A stretch of DNA of 47,862 nt from CAYWNK01 sp047639615 (GTDB taxonomy: Bacteria; Planctomycetota; UBA1135; GCA-002686595): the NCBI GenBank assembly GCA_047639615.1, contig JBLIOL010000004.1, positions 1-47,862 on the forward strand, written 5' to 3'. Made by a program: the position numbers and the translations under genes. Shown piece after piece: positions 23,450 to 31,882 of the stretch (position 1 is its first letter; the number at the start of each line of letters is the position of its first letter). The notes below the pieces were generated by a model, which was not told the DNA's origin, ran no database searches, and saw nothing but the letters and a program-made list of their open reading frames with translations.

Positions 23450-24984
23450 TGCGACTCTCCGCATTGCAACAGAGGTTCGGTGGCAGCCTGATCGGCAGCA
23501 GCGACCCTGAGATCACGGGGGTCCAACTGGACTCTCGCAGCTGTGGATCGGGGACGCTCTTTGCGGCCCTGCCCGGCACCCAGTCCGATGGTATTCGCTT
23601 TGCGGCGGATGCTGTTGTGCGTGGTGCGGTGGCCCTGCTCATGCCCCACGAGCAGGTCCACCGAGCCACACTTTCAACGCCTACGGAGCAAGCATCGCAG
23701 CCGACGCTTTGGGTTCATCCCGAAGCACGCAGAGTGGTGGGCCTGGTGGCATCGCTACTGCATGGCGAGCCTTCCAATGAGTTACTCGTGGCAGCGATCA
23801 CGGGTACCAATGGCAAGACCACGACCGCGCATATACTCGGTCAACTTCTCGATCGAGCCGGCCTGGCACCGGCGGTGCTTGGAACGGCGGGACACCGCCT
23901 TGCGGGCACGGGTCTATTGCCTACGAAGCACACCACACCGGACGCGCCCGAGCTTCAGGCTTTGCTGGCTCGTCACCTGCGCGCGGGAGGAAAAACCGTG
24001 GCAGCAGAAATGTCTAGTCATGCCCTGATTCAGGAACGGCATGCGGGATTGAGGGTCAAAGCTGCACTCTTTACCAACCTATCTTCCGAACATCTGGATT
24101 ATCACGGAGACATGCGTGCTTACGCGTTTGCTAAGTCACGATTGTTTACTAGCTTGAGCGCTCACAGCACCGCAGTCTTGCACCGCGATGATCCGGCCAC
24201 GCCGATCATGGCGGAGGCCGCAGGTAAGGCGGGAGCGAACGTTCTTTATTACAGCGCACGGCAAACGGCCGACCTCTGCGCTTCTCGACTGACGACTGAT
24301 CCGCAAGGAATGCGATTCGACATCGAAGGGATGGGGATCTGTTCGACAAACCTGCAGCTGCCTTTGCATGGTCAGTTCAACGTTGAGAATGCACTAGGGG
24401 CCGCGCTAGCCGCGCGCCTGATGGGGGCGAGTCCTTCCAGTATCCTGGAAGGACTCGCCACCACCTTCTCTGCTCCCGGCCGATTGGAATCGGTTCCGAA
24501 TGACCGGGGGATAGACGTCTTGGTTGACTACGCCCATAGTCCCGACGCCTTGGAACGTGTGCTCTGTGAGCTGCGCAAACGCCTTCAAGAGCAAGCAGGC
24601 AAGCGCCTCCCGGGGAAGACGAATCATTCAGCTGGACGCCTGTTTTGTGTCTTCGGTTGCGGCGGCGACCGGGATGCTTCCAAACGCTCCGTGATGGGAG
24701 CGCATGCCGCGCGCTTGGCGGATGTGGTCATAGTGACCAATGATAATCCGCGTGGCGAAGAGCCCGGGCTGATCGCTGAGCAGGTGCTCAGCGGAACGGG
24801 CCAGGGGCCGGCGACGGTGCACTTGGAACTGGATCGCAGAGAGGCGATCGGTATGGCTTTGGATCAAGCTCGCCCGGGGGATGTTGTCCTGGTGGCGGGC
24901 AAGGGACACGAGAGTGGACAGCAGATGGCGGATAGCCTGCTGCCCTTCGACGATCGATTGGTGGCAGCGGAGGCTTTGGCATGA
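23449..24984 (+). CDS. murE: UDP-MurNAc-tripeptide synthetase MurE (meso-diaminopimelate-adding)
   Basis: MurE adds the third stem-peptide residue to UDP-MurNAc-L-Ala-D-Glu with ATP, in the cytoplasm. Starting at the ATG at 23449 (TAATG with the ftsI stop) the product is 511 residues. Domain 1 binds the UDP substrate (VQLDSRSCGSGTLFAAL); the P-loop is GTNGKTT with Lys123; then TTPDAPELQ, EMSSHAL, NLSSEHLDYHG and DYAHSPDALERVL. D432-N-P-R435 within TNDNPRGEEP is the motif that marks meso-diaminopimelate rather than lysine as substrate, and GKGHESGQ follows. This predicts Gram-negative-type A1-gamma peptidoglycan. The stop overlaps the murF start as ATGA. Confidence 0.96.
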   Translation: MRLSALQQRFGGSLIGSSDPEITGVQLDSRSCGSGTLFAALPGTQSDGIRFAADAVVRGAVALLMPHEQVHRATLSTPTEQASQPTLWVHPEARRVVGLVASLLHGEPSNELLVAAITGTNGKTTTAHILGQLLDRAGLAPAVLGTAGHRLAGTGLLPTKHTTPDAPELQALLARHLRAGGKTVAAEMSSHALIQERHAGLRVKAALFTNLSSEHLDYHGDMRAYAFAKSRLFTSLSAHSTAVLHRDDPATPIMAEAAGKAGANVLYYSARQTADLCASRLTTDPQGMRFDIEGMGICSTNLQLPLHGQFNVENALGAALAARLMGASPSSILEGLATTFSAPGRLESVPNDRGIDVLVDYAHSPDALERVLCELRKRLQEQAGKRLPGKTNHSAGRLFCVFGCGGDRDASKRSVMGAHAARLADVVIVTNDNPRGEEPGLIAEQVLSGTGQGPATVHLELDRREAIGMALDQARPGDVVLVAGKGHESGQQMADSLLPFDDRLVAAEALA

Positions 24985-26417
24985 TCGAGATGCGTTTTCA
25001 GGATGTGTTGGACGCCACCGGTGCACGCGCGGCAGGGAGCTCCGATGGGGGCAAGCTGTGTGGGATCTCTACCGATACACGCACCCTCATGCCCGGGGAC
25101 TTGTACCTCGCCTTGAGTGGGCCGAACTTCGACGGTAACGCCTTTATCGCCCAAGCCCTCGCGGCCGGTGCCGCGGGCTTGCTCCTGCGCGACGATGGCG
25201 ATACGCAGGCCTACGAGCGATTCGATGTGCCGGTCGCCCTGCACCAGAAACCGCGCCGGGCCCTGGCTGGACTAGCCCGTTGGCAGCGCGCGCGCCTCGA
25301 TGTTCCGGTGATCGGTGTGACCGGTTCCTGTGGCAAGACAACGACCAAGGAGCTCCTCGTACAACTGCTCACGCCCTTCCTGCGTGTGCATGGCAGTCCG
25401 GCCTCCTTCAACAACGACATCGGCGTGCCGCGCACCTTGCTGGGTGCGGATCCTCGCAGCGAGGTGTTGGTGGTGGAGATGGGCACCAATGCTCCTGGTG
25501 AGATCGCGGGCCTGTGTGAGACGGCTCAGCCCACCGCTGGAATCCTGACCAATGTCGGACCCGCACATCTTGCGGGGCTCGGCAGTATCGAGGGGGTTGC
25601 GCGGGAGAAGAGCGCGCTCCTGGCGAGTCTGCCGGAGGATGGTTTCTGCGTGATCAACGCAGACTGTCCCTTCGCTCCTGAACTGGCTGCCTGCACCTCC
25701 GCACGTCCGATCCGTTTCGGTTTGGAAGCCTCCTCCGGCGCCGACATCTACGCAGAGAAGGTCTACTTCCACTCCGCCGGTACCACCTTCATGCTGGTGG
25801 CGAAAGCGGAGTTCGGACTCGATGGGCCACGCGAGGTGACCGTGCCCCTACTAGGATTGCACATGGTTCAGAACCTGCTCGCGGCCTTGGCGGCCTGCGC
25901 GGGATTGGGCCTCGACTTGAATGACTTGCTGCCGCACCTCTCGAGTTTGCGCGGAGCTGGTCGGCGCATGGAATGCCATGAGCTCGATGGGCTGGTGGTC
26001 TACGACGACTGCTACAACTCCAACCCCAGCTCCGCTGAAGCCAGCGTGCGAGTGCTGGCGGGCATGCACGGACATGAGCGTCGCGTGCTGGTGCTAGGGG
26101 ACATGCTCGAGCTCGGCGATAAGGCGCCGGAGTATCACGCGCAGGTGGGTGCGGCCGCTGCGGAAGCTGGCTTGGACCTGTTGGTGACCGTCGGGGTTTA
26201 CGCCGCGGACATCGCGCGCGGTGCCTTGGGCAGTGGACCCGGATCCCTGGAAATCGTTCAACTCCCGGACCCGGAGGAGGCCATCGCTGTGGTCCCCGAC
26301 CTGGTGCGCCGGGGTGATGTGGTGCTGGTCAAGGCCAGTCGCGGCGCGCGCCTTGAGCGCCTTGTGCAGCGCTTGCTGCAAGAGCCTGCGGAACTCCTCA
26401 CAACGCCCTCAGCCTAG
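24981..26417 (+). CDS. murF: UDP-MurNAc-pentapeptide synthetase MurF
   Basis: MurF adds D-Ala-D-Ala to UDP-MurNAc-tripeptide, completing the soluble precursor. The 478-residue product has the usual three domains: substrate binding (GISTDTRTLMPGDLYLALSG), the ATP site VTGSCGKTTTKELL with Lys119, and SFNNDIGVPRTLL, EMGTNAPGEI and NVGPAHLAGLGS. The C-terminal domain starts near YDDCYNSNPSSAEAS and VLVLGDMLELGD. All are standard. ATGA overlap with murE indicates translational coupling. An internal ATG three codons in (MRFQ) is an alternative start. The mraY gene follows after 11 bp. Confidence 0.96.
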   Translation: MIEMRFQDVLDATGARAAGSSDGGKLCGISTDTRTLMPGDLYLALSGPNFDGNAFIAQALAAGAAGLLLRDDGDTQAYERFDVPVALHQKPRRALAGLARWQRARLDVPVIGVTGSCGKTTTKELLVQLLTPFLRVHGSPASFNNDIGVPRTLLGADPRSEVLVVEMGTNAPGEIAGLCETAQPTAGILTNVGPAHLAGLGSIEGVAREKSALLASLPEDGFCVINADCPFAPELAACTSARPIRFGLEASSGADIYAEKVYFHSAGTTFMLVAKAEFGLDGPREVTVPLLGLHMVQNLLAALAACAGLGLDLNDLLPHLSSLRGAGRRMECHELDGLVVYDDCYNSNPSSAEASVRVLAGMHGHERRVLVLGDMLELGDKAPEYHAQVGAAAAEAGLDLLVTVGVYAADIARGALGSGPGSLEIVQLPDPEEAIAVVPDLVRRGDVVLVKASRGARLERLVQRLLQEPAELLTTPSA

Positions 26418-26428
26418 GGCTACCAAAC

Positions 26429-27574
26429 ATGCTGCCTGGCCTTCTGCAGAGCCTGACCGACCTACCGCTATTCGGATACATCTCGTTCCGAATGGTGATG
26501 GCTGGACTGACGGCTTTCGCGATCGCCATGTTGGCGGGCGGCCCGGCGATTAGCTGGCTGCGTAGTCACAAGGTGGGGGAGAATGCCACTAAGACCGACC
26601 TGGCCGAACTAGCGAAGCATGCTGAGGCCACCGGCAAGCACGGAACGCCCACCATGGGCGGGAGCTTCCTGGTTGGGGCGCTGCTGATTTCAGTGCTGCT
26701 CTGGTGCCGGCTCGACAACATACAGGTGGTTCTCGCGGCTGTGCTCGTGGCCGGGCTGGCCGCGGTGGGTTTTGTGGACGACTACCTGAAGCTGACCGTG
26801 AAGGGCTCTTCAGGGCTGACGCCCAAAGCCAAGCTCATCGGCCAGTTCGCGGCGGCCCTCTTCGTGATCGGCGCGCTCGTGTGGTATGCGCGCGCTTCAG
26901 GGAGCTACTCGCTGTTGGCCATCTACCCGCCTCTCGCAAAGAACGTGACCATTCCCCTGGGTGAGTCCTGGTACGGGGTGATCATCTTCGTCGCTCTGGC
27001 TGCCTTGTTCATCGTCGGCACCTCGAATGCGGCCAACATTACCGATGGCTTGGATGGTCTGGCGGCGGGCCTGATGCTGATTTCGGGCGGCGCTCTTTCG
27101 GCCTTTTGTTACGTGACCGGTCGCTATGACTGGACGCAATACCTGAACCTGCCCTTTGTTCCGGCAGCGGCGGAGATGGCGGTGGTGGGCGCTGCCTTGT
27201 GTGGCGCTTGCATGGGCTTCCTCTGGTTCAACGCCTTCCCGGCCCGGGTCTTCATGGGGGATTCCGGTTCCTTGCCCATCGGCGGGCTGCTGGCATGGAT
27301 GGCGCTTGTTGCTAAGCAGGAGCTGGTCTTGCCTTTGCTCGGTTTTGTGTTCTACGCGGAGCTAGGCTCGTCCTTCCTGCAGACCTTCTGGTACAAGCGC
27401 AGCGGCGGGAAGCGCATCTTCACGGTGGCACCGATCCACCACGGGCTGCAGCTCAAGGGCGGAATCTTTAAGCCCGGAGCAGCGCCCATGCACGAGGTCA
27501 CGGTCACCGTGCGCGCCTGGATCATCGCTTCCGTTTGTGCTCTCGCGAGCCTGGCCCTACTGAAGGTGCGTTAA
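26429..27574 (+). CDS. mraY: phospho-N-acetylmuramoyl-pentapeptide transferase MraY
   Basis: MraY transfers phospho-MurNAc-pentapeptide to undecaprenyl phosphate, making lipid I in the inner membrane. The 381-residue protein has about ten membrane segments and the family signatures: GKHGTPTMGGSFLV, GFVDDYLK (Asp117 and Asp118), NAANITDGLDGLAAG, FMGDSGSLPIGG and TVAPIHHGLQLKG. GENATKTDLAEL is a variant of the usual cytoplasmic loop. Between mraY and ftsW one would often expect murD, but it is missing here; the gap to ftsW is only 2 bp. Length is slightly above the usual 360. Confidence 0.96.
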   Translation: MLPGLLQSLTDLPLFGYISFRMVMAGLTAFAIAMLAGGPAISWLRSHKVGENATKTDLAELAKHAEATGKHGTPTMGGSFLVGALLISVLLWCRLDNIQVVLAAVLVAGLAAVGFVDDYLKLTVKGSSGLTPKAKLIGQFAAALFVIGALVWYARASGSYSLLAIYPPLAKNVTIPLGESWYGVIIFVALAALFIVGTSNAANITDGLDGLAAGLMLISGGALSAFCYVTGRYDWTQYLNLPFVPAAAEMAVVGAALCGACMGFLWFNAFPARVFMGDSGSLPIGGLLAWMALVAKQELVLPLLGFVFYAELGSSFLQTFWYKRSGGKRIFTVAPIHHGLQLKGGIFKPGAAPMHEVTVTVRAWIIASVCALASLALLKVR

Positions 27575-27576
27575 GC

Positions 27577-28791
27577 ATGGGTCGTCGTAGCCGAACCAAT
27601 GTGGAGCTGGTGAGCGCCTTTGGCGTTCCCGCTCGGCAGATGACCTTTGTGGAGCGCCTGGACCAGCTGGCACGTCGCGGTGAAGCCGCCGATGTGCGCA
27701 AGCCGGCTTGTGGCGTGCTCAGTATCGTGCTGGCGCTCATGGCCTTGGGCTTTGTGCTGCAGGTCAGCCACGCGAGTACCACCCTGCCCCTGGACGTCTT
27801 CCAAACGGAGGTCAAACGCCTCGTGATCATGCGTGGTGGCGGGCTCTTGCTGCTGCTGGTGGCCATGTGGCTTGGTCCGCGCGGCTTCCGTCCGCTGATT
27901 CCGGCCTTGACCGGGCTGGCGGTGCTGGCTTTGATCGCTGTCTATGTGCCTGGTTTTAAGAGCGCTATCAACGGCGCACGCCGTTGGGTGACCTTGCCCG
28001 TGATCGGAGGCAGCTTTCAGCCCTCCGAGATCGCGCGCGTGCTGGGCGTCCTGTGGGTGGCTTACACCTGCGACAAGCTCGGCGAGCGCGTGACCGATGG
28101 TCGCCGGGGTTACCTACCCATGGTGGGTTTTGGCCTGCTGATGTTCCTCTTGATCCTGGGCGAACCGGACTTAGGTGGAGCCATGCTCTTCCTGCTTTGC
28201 TTCGGGAGCACCATGGCGGTCGGCGGTGCACGTCCGGCGCATGTGGGCATGTCCATGATGGCCATGCTCGCCTTTGCACTGGCGGTGGGCGTGAGCGCCT
28301 TCGCTTATGTGCGTGAACGCTTTGCCGTTTGGCTCGGGGACAGCATCAACGATCAGGTCAGTCGATCCGTCGAAGCCATGGCCAGTGGCGACATGTGGGG
28401 TGTCGGTCTGGCCCAGGGCGGCTTCCGCAATACGAACCTGCAGTACATGCAGACCGACTACGCCTTCTCGCTTGTGGGTGAGGAGCTGGGTTTCGCCGGC
28501 ATGTTGCTGGTGGTTGGCCTGTGGCTTGGCTTCACTTGGTTCTCCTTCCGCCTAGTTGTCTCGGTCAAGGATCGCTTCAGTGCTCTGGTGGTCTTCGGCC
28601 TACTGGTTTCCGTGGCCTATCAGGCCATGTTGCACGTGCAGGTGGTCACCGGCCTCGCTCCGCCCAAGGGCATGAATTTGCCTTTCCTCTCCGACGGGGG
28701 TACTGCTCTCGTCGCTTCTTGTCTTGCCGTGGGCTTGGCCTTGGGGGCCGCCCGCACCGGGAGCTTTACAGGCTCTGGGTCGCACGAATAG
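27577..28791 (+). CDS. ftsW: SEDS peptidoglycan glycosyltransferase FtsW
   Basis: FtsW polymerises lipid II into glycan strands together with its partner FtsI, here encoded 4 kb upstream. The 404-residue product begins at the ATG at 27577, two bases after mraY; longer in-frame starts run into mraY. The N-terminal 50 residues are soluble and charged (NVELVSAFGVPARQMTFVER), an extension before the first membrane segment. SEDS features: NGARRWVTLP and FQPSEIARV, GEPDLGGAMLF with the catalytic-Asp loop, and MQTDYAFSLVGEELGF. Near the end are GLAPPKGMNLPFLSDGGTALV, typical of FtsW/RodA. Position in the dcw cluster favours FtsW over RodA. Confidence 0.93.
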   Translation: MGRRSRTNVELVSAFGVPARQMTFVERLDQLARRGEAADVRKPACGVLSIVLALMALGFVLQVSHASTTLPLDVFQTEVKRLVIMRGGGLLLLLVAMWLGPRGFRPLIPALTGLAVLALIAVYVPGFKSAINGARRWVTLPVIGGSFQPSEIARVLGVLWVAYTCDKLGERVTDGRRGYLPMVGFGLLMFLLILGEPDLGGAMLFLLCFGSTMAVGGARPAHVGMSMMAMLAFALAVGVSAFAYVRERFAVWLGDSINDQVSRSVEAMASGDMWGVGLAQGGFRNTNLQYMQTDYAFSLVGEELGFAGMLLVVGLWLGFTWFSFRLVVSVKDRFSALVVFGLLVSVAYQAMLHVQVVTGLAPPKGMNLPFLSDGGTALVASCLAVGLALGAARTGSFTGSGSHE

Positions 28792-28840
28792 CGCACGGCC
28801 TCTCTGTCATTCCTAACGTCTCTTACTTGCCCGCCTAACC

Positions 28841-29929
28841 ATGCAACAGATCGAGCGCTACGGCATCATCGCCCTGCTCTTCCTCGTCGTGTCCATTGTG
28901 GTCGTCGCTCTCTGGGATCCGGATCCCGGTACGACCCTAGGGAACAACAACACGCGGACAGCAGCCGCTGAGAAGCGAGCCCCGAGGGAATTGCCTTTGG
29001 CTCAACCCGCCACCAATCAGGCGAGCAATCAGAATCGGAACAAGGCCAAGGATTGGACGGAGCAGAAATCCCGTCAGACCCAGGCGAGCAAGCGTCCGGT
29101 GGCGACACACCGTCCCAGCGCACCGCTGGATCTGGGCGCCCAGGGCGAGGGTCGTTACCGCGGCCGCAACAATGGCGCGGTCGCGAAGCCAAAGTCCGAG
29201 AGCCCTTCTACACCGGCGGCAAATGAGGCAAAACTTATCAACCCGGGCCCCTCGAGCCTGAAGCGTGAGCAGACCCAGCCCAACGCGGGCAGTGTGCGTA
29301 GCACCGGCCGCCTGACCCAGGCTCAGCGTCCGAACAAGCAGGCCAAGGGCGGGGGAACCATGCTCGCCGGGTCCACCCAGCGCATCGCGAATCCGCGCCC
29401 GATTGCGGCCAGCTTCAACAAGCAAGGCTCGCCCGCGAGCAAGCCGGTTGCCAGTGGCAAGAAGTACACGGTCAAGGCCGGTGACTCACTGGAGCGGATC
29501 GCTCGCAGTCAGCTCGGCAGTGGCCAGCAGTGGAAGAATCTCGCGGCTCTCAACGGCATCACCAATCCGAACATGGTTCGAATCGGTGACGTCCTGGCAT
29601 TGCCTGTGGCAGTGGCTGGTTCGAGCGCAAAGGCGGCCCCGAGCACACCCAAGGCGAGCAGCGGCAAGAAGTCTGCAGCTGGCTCCTACACCGTGGCGAA
29701 GGGCGACGTGCTGTCGCGTATTGCCGAACGCCGTCTGGGTTCCTCCAAGCGCTGGCGCGAGATCGTGGCGCTCAACCCCGGTCTTGATCCCGCTCGCTTG
29801 ATGGTGGGCAAGGTGCTCAACATGCCGGGTGGCGCGAAGAGCAGCCCCGTGGCGATTCCCACGGAAGTTACGTACCTCGCTAGCGCCGAAACTTCTAAGA
29901 CCAAGCCTGCGCGCTTCGTGGTCGAGTAG
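28841..29929 (+). CDS. membrane-anchored protein with two LysM domains
   Basis: The 362-residue protein has an N-terminal membrane anchor (YGIIALLFLVVSIVVVALW) and a long disordered Gln/Asn/Lys/Pro-rich spacer to about residue 205. Two LysM domains follow, which bind N-acetylglucosamine in peptidoglycan. LysM1 is about 207-256 (KYTVKAGDSLERIARSQLG, then RIGDVLALP). LysM2 is about 281-329 (SYTVAKGDVLSRIAERRLG, then MVGKVLNMP). No peptidase or amidase domain is visible, so it probably acts as a tether or scaffold. It sits between ftsW and murG, where most bacteria have no such gene. I infer a role in organising wall synthesis or division. Its stop is 10 bp before the small ORF at 29940. Confidence 0.88.
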   Translation: MQQIERYGIIALLFLVVSIVVVALWDPDPGTTLGNNNTRTAAAEKRAPRELPLAQPATNQASNQNRNKAKDWTEQKSRQTQASKRPVATHRPSAPLDLGAQGEGRYRGRNNGAVAKPKSESPSTPAANEAKLINPGPSSLKREQTQPNAGSVRSTGRLTQAQRPNKQAKGGGTMLAGSTQRIANPRPIAASFNKQGSPASKPVASGKKYTVKAGDSLERIARSQLGSGQQWKNLAALNGITNPNMVRIGDVLALPVAVAGSSAKAAPSTPKASSGKKSAAGSYTVAKGDVLSRIAERRLGSSKRWREIVALNPGLDPARLMVGKVLNMPGGAKSSPVAIPTEVTYLASAETSKTKPARFVVE

Positions 29930-29939
29930 GGCACGTACC

Positions 29940-30134
29940 GTGAAATCCAACTCTCATCTCACACCGGGCCTGCGTCTGATCCTCGTGATCGGATGTTTGG
30001 CGATCGCCTCGCTTGAGGCTCCGCAAGCTGCGGGTGCCTTGGCTGAAGCTCTGTCCGCGGACGACTCCCTGACGCTTGAGGCTAGCCCGGACCAACTCTC
30101 GGCCCGTGCGACCATGGCGCTGCTCCCGCAGTGA
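29940..30134 (+). CDS. small secreted or membrane peptide between the LysM gene and murG
   Basis: A GTG-initiated frame of 64 codons fits snugly: 10 bp after the LysM gene, and its TGA overlaps the GTG at 30131 in GTGA, the junction pattern seen elsewhere in this cluster. The peptide has an N-terminal hydrophobic segment (LRLILVIGCLAIASLEAP) preceded by a Lys/His/Ser start, then an acidic soluble stretch (SADDSLTLEASPDQLSARAT). It may be a cleaved secreted peptide or a small membrane protein. No family recognised. The tight fit and hydrophobic pattern support it; its small size means it could also be a leader for murG translation. Confidence 0.5.
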   Translation: MKSNSHLTPGLRLILVIGCLAIASLEAPQAAGALAEALSADDSLTLEASPDQLSARATMALLPQ

Positions 30135-31267
30135 ATCCTGAGCCTCCGGGGTGCCCGGGGAGCGGCATGCGCCTCGCTCTCGCGGGGGGCGGGACCGGAG
30201 GGCACTTGGTGCCTGGCCTACATCTCTTGGACGACCTCGCCGCTCGCGGCGGGGCGCTTGAGGATTTGCTTTGGTTCACGGGCGGACGGCCAGTGGAGCA
30301 ACGAGTTCTGGCGGGTCTAGCGGAGCGCGTGGCGCCGACTCCTGTGCGGGTGGTCACGCTCGGGCTTGAGCGCGCTGGCGGTGGTGCTCCTAGCCGTGCA
30401 CGTCAGGCCCTGCGTATGTTTCCGGCGGCCCGTCGCGCGAGCGCATTGCTGCATGAGCACGGCAGTCAGGTGCTCCTAGGCCTCGGCGGCTTCGTCTGTG
30501 GGCCGGCGGTACTGGGCGCGACCAGGGCTCGCGTGCCGCGTGCGCTGGTGGAGATCAATGCGCACGGGGGCACGGCTACCCGTCTGCTAGGGCCTCTTGC
30601 TGAGCGTGTTTTTCACGCTTGGGGGGCGACCCTGCCCGGAGCCGGAGGAAGCCGTCATGTGCTCAGCGGTGCGCCCCTTGGGCCGCGCTACAAGCCCGCG
30701 GATGAGCGCGCTACCCAGGCCGCGCGCCAGAGCCTGGGCTTCGATCCGAAACGGCCCCTGTTGGTGATCCTCGGAGGCAGTCAAGGGGCGGGCGCCATCA
30801 ACCAATTCGTGGCCGAGCACGCGCCTGCATGGGTGGCAGGGGGCAATTCCATTCTGCACCAAACAGGACCGGGCAAGCTGGACTCCGCGCGTACGACCAG
30901 CGAGCATCACCGGGCCGTGGAATACTTAAGCGATATGCCCCAAGCGCTCTCCGCTGCACGCATTGCGCTGGGCCGCGGTGGGGCGTCGACCTTGGCCGAG
31001 GTGGCGGCGGTGCGCGTGCCGGTTTGGGTAGTTCCCTACCCGCATCATGGGGATAGACATCAGGAACTCAACGCGCGCCAATTGGGTGCTGGAGCCCAGA
31101 TCGTGCAGGAAGAGGAACTAGGGCCGGAGCTTGCCGCGAACTTGAGCATGGCTCTCAGCGAGGCCGGGCATGCCAACCGCGAAAGCGCATCGCTGGCTCT
31201 TGAGAAAGCTTCCCCAGGGGGCGCCGCACGGTGCATCTGGGAGCACCTGCAGACGATCGGGCGTTAG
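30131..31267 (+). CDS. murG: UDP-GlcNAc:lipid I N-acetylglucosaminyltransferase MurG
   Basis: MurG converts lipid I to lipid II on the inner face of the membrane. The protein is a GT28 enzyme with LALAGGGTGGHLVPGLHL, GLGGFVCGPAVLGA, LVEINAHGGTATRLL, VLSGAPLGPRY and VILGGSQGAGAIN. The donor-site region is IALGRGGASTLAEVAAVRVPVWVVPYPHHGDRHQ. The usual ALIEQN motif is changed here to ALVEINAHG. The GTG at 30131 gives 378 residues and overlaps the previous stop in GTGA. The ATG at 30167 (MRLALAGGG) is the canonical MurG start, with GGGGAG 4 nt ahead, and may be correct. Confidence 0.93.
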   Translation: MNPEPPGCPGSGMRLALAGGGTGGHLVPGLHLLDDLAARGGALEDLLWFTGGRPVEQRVLAGLAERVAPTPVRVVTLGLERAGGGAPSRARQALRMFPAARRASALLHEHGSQVLLGLGGFVCGPAVLGATRARVPRALVEINAHGGTATRLLGPLAERVFHAWGATLPGAGGSRHVLSGAPLGPRYKPADERATQAARQSLGFDPKRPLLVILGGSQGAGAINQFVAEHAPAWVAGGNSILHQTGPGKLDSARTTSEHHRAVEYLSDMPQALSAARIALGRGGASTLAEVAAVRVPVWVVPYPHHGDRHQELNARQLGAGAQIVQEEELGPELAANLSMALSEAGHANRESASLALEKASPGGAARCIWEHLQTIGR

Positions 31268-31523
31268 GCTAACTCCCGGCAAGAGGGGGTGGCCGTTGCC
31301 GAGCGGAGCAGGGCAGGGCAGGGTCGCACCGACGGTGCCCGGACGCAGGCCGGAGGCCGGCGATAGGAGGGGCGGGGTCGCTGTAGATCGGCAGGGCTGT
31401 CCACCGGTCCTGAGGCTCGTCCGCCCCCCCCCGCCAGCGGCCGGCTCAGACGGTTCAGGTTCTCAGTAGTAGCGGGCATCCCTGCCGCTTGGCAGCAATT
31501 GCGATACGCCAGTCTTTGGCGCT
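31268..31523. other. gap between convergent murG and DUF2007 gene, no gene seen
   Basis: These 256 bp are G/C-rich with a poly-C run near 31425 and several short inverted repeats such as GGCCGGAGGCC. No convincing coding frame is present. It should contain the transcript ends of both neighbours. Confidence 0.5.
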
Positions 31524-31757
31524 CTAATCTTCCTCAGGGTCGCCGATGGCCTTCAAGGCGGTTTCTGCCAAGGACGCTTCATGCGCTGGGACCAGCACCT
31601 GGACCGCCAGAGTTCCGGCCAGCTTGCTGGCCATGCCGAACTCATCGTTCAGGTCCTCACCAGGGACGACAGGGTGCAGGCCTTCGGCGAGCAGCCGGCC
31701 CTTGACCAGTTGGGCTTCGATGGGAGACTTGGCGTGGTAGGCGAGATGTAGTTCCAT
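31524..31757 (-). CDS. DUF2007 domain protein
   Basis: The 77-residue protein is almost entirely one DUF2007-type (putative signal transducing protein) fold: LAYHAKSPIEAQLVKGRLLAE, GLHPVVPGEDLNDEFG, then VQVLVPAHEASLAETALKAI. Members are small alpha/beta proteins of the PII/ACT-like kind; their function is not established. It is transcribed against the cell-wall cluster and splits murG from murC. The 125-bp region between it and murC must hold divergent promoters, so murC and murB probably have their own promoter. Start at 31757 is the only good choice. Confidence 0.83.
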   Translation of the reverse strand: MELHLAYHAKSPIEAQLVKGRLLAEGLHPVVPGEDLNDEFGMASKLAGTLAVQVLVPAHEASLAETALKAIGDPEED

Positions 31758-31882
31758 AGGTGCTCTTGTGCTGTGGTTGGCACCACCAGGGAGATTCGGC
31801 CGGGGAACTCGGGCCTGGTTGGGGGCCTGTGCTTGTTTCGAGGATTAGGATTTCGTTCGATGGGGACGTGACTCAATCCGCC

